A stretch of DNA of 33,308 bases from Pedosphaera sp. (GTDB lineage: Bacteria; Verrucomicrobiota; Verrucomicrobiia; Limisphaerales; Pedosphaeraceae). A program made the position numbers and the translations under genes. The DNA is taken from assembly GCA_028293325.1 (NCBI GenBank), contig JAQGPA010000066.1, forward strand, positions 1 to 33,308, given 5' to 3'. Below, one piece after another: positions 32,924 to 33,308 of this stretch; the stretch's first letter is position 1, and each line of letters starts with the position of its first letter. The notes under the pieces were generated by a model. That model ran no database searches. It was not told the origin of the DNA and was given only the letters and a program-made list of their open reading frames with translations.

Positions 32924-33207
32924 GAGGTGGATTCGTCAAAGGTTAAAGTGTATTCTACTACGGTTTTGATCCCAAGGCATGACAAGTAGTATATTAAAAT
33001 TCCCCTCGCCAAAAGAAAAACCTGTAACGAATGAAAAGGCAGCCGGCCTAAAGCTGCGAGGCATGGCTGGGGAAAGCACCCCACTCAGCGGCCCGCCGGC
33101 CATGACCCATCAAATGCGCGATCCAATTCCACACTCCGCATTCCGCATTCCGCACTTCCCCATTTTCCCTTGACACCATTAACTTTGCGACACAAAGTAA
33201 CTTCAAT
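32924..33207. other. intergenic region with a copy of the GCGGAATGCGGAGTG text
   Basis: It lies between two divergently oriented genes. On the minus strand, 33126-33160 carries GTGCGGAATGCGGAATGCGG-type text shared with 1899-1914 in the left cluster. A perfect -35 hexamer TTGACA (33170-33175) lies 32 bp before the next gene's ATG, but the matching -10 (CAAAGT or AAAGTA) is poor. Confidence 0.4.
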
Positions 33208-33308
33208 ATGAAAAGCGACTGGGCGGCGGAACACCTGCAAACGATTCGCACCCTCATGGAGCGTTCCGCCATCTACCGGCGCGCCCTGGCGCCCGTCATG
33301 ACCGTTAC
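33208..33308 (+). CDS. start of a conserved hypothetical protein, cut by the window end
   Basis: ATG 33208 opens MKSDWAAEHLQTIRTLMERS, then AIYRRALAPVMTV, and runs off the window. This N-terminus matches a family of small verrucomicrobial (predicted membrane) proteins of unknown function that I recall. The reading frame is open to the end; nothing can be said of the remainder. Confidence 0.65.
   Translation, partial: MKSDWAAEHLQTIRTLMERSAIYRRALAPVMTV

Overview
The window looks like chromosome of a moderately GC-rich Gram-negative bacterium of the Verrucomicrobiota, probably near Pedosphaera/Limisphaerales. The grounds are a secreted 1225-residue RCC1/Ig-repeat protein, a 'STNL..NW' C-terminal module, a DUF1080 protein, PQQ-propeller proteins opening with a 'DWPQWLGP' motif, an actinobacterial-style ClpS beside a DUF2017-like gene, and very repeat-rich intergenic DNA. 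This is recognition of families from memory, not a computed placement. I see no tRNA, rRNA, CRISPR array or intact transposase.

Layout. 70-1563: polytopic membrane protein. 1564-2849: gene-free repeat cluster. 2850-5378: ptsI plus a sugar-1-phosphate nucleotidyltransferase. 5379-7200: a graveyard (surface-protein tail, 5' stub of pyrD, frameshifted secreted protein) around an intact SDR. 7212-11856: DUF72 protein and the giant RCC1/Ig protein. 12356-15859: single-chain pyruvate carboxylase with a recognisable promoter. 15965-18373: secreted PQQ propeller and a metallo-beta-lactamase-fold hydrolase. 18509-19981: clpS, a DUF2017-like gene and aat, a compact N-degron operon. 20157-24326: FKBP isomerase and tail-specific protease, divergently transcribed, then a small secreted protein; these make a cell-envelope protein folding and turnover cluster. 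24346-27493: DUF1080 protein, lone ABC ATPase, and a conserved protein of unknown function. 27494-29795: second repeat cluster. 29796-33308: lipoprotein, MDR oxidoreductase, ParD antitoxin with a stub of its toxin, a secreted protein, and the start of a further gene.

The strongest non-genic signal is that the two gene-free clusters share a roughly 480-530 bp near-identical inverted repeat (1808-2334 and 28588-29064), about 26 kb apart. The right cluster also holds a duplicated multi-hairpin unit whose stem shows a compensatory base change, and a MITE-like element at 29469-29651. The most interesting genic signal is the clpS / DUF2017-like / aat operon, which links the substrate-making and substrate-reading steps of the N-degron pathway to a protein of unknown role. 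Most genes lack a clear Shine-Dalgarno sequence. DUF72 and parD are exceptions, and at least two genes may have very short or no leaders.
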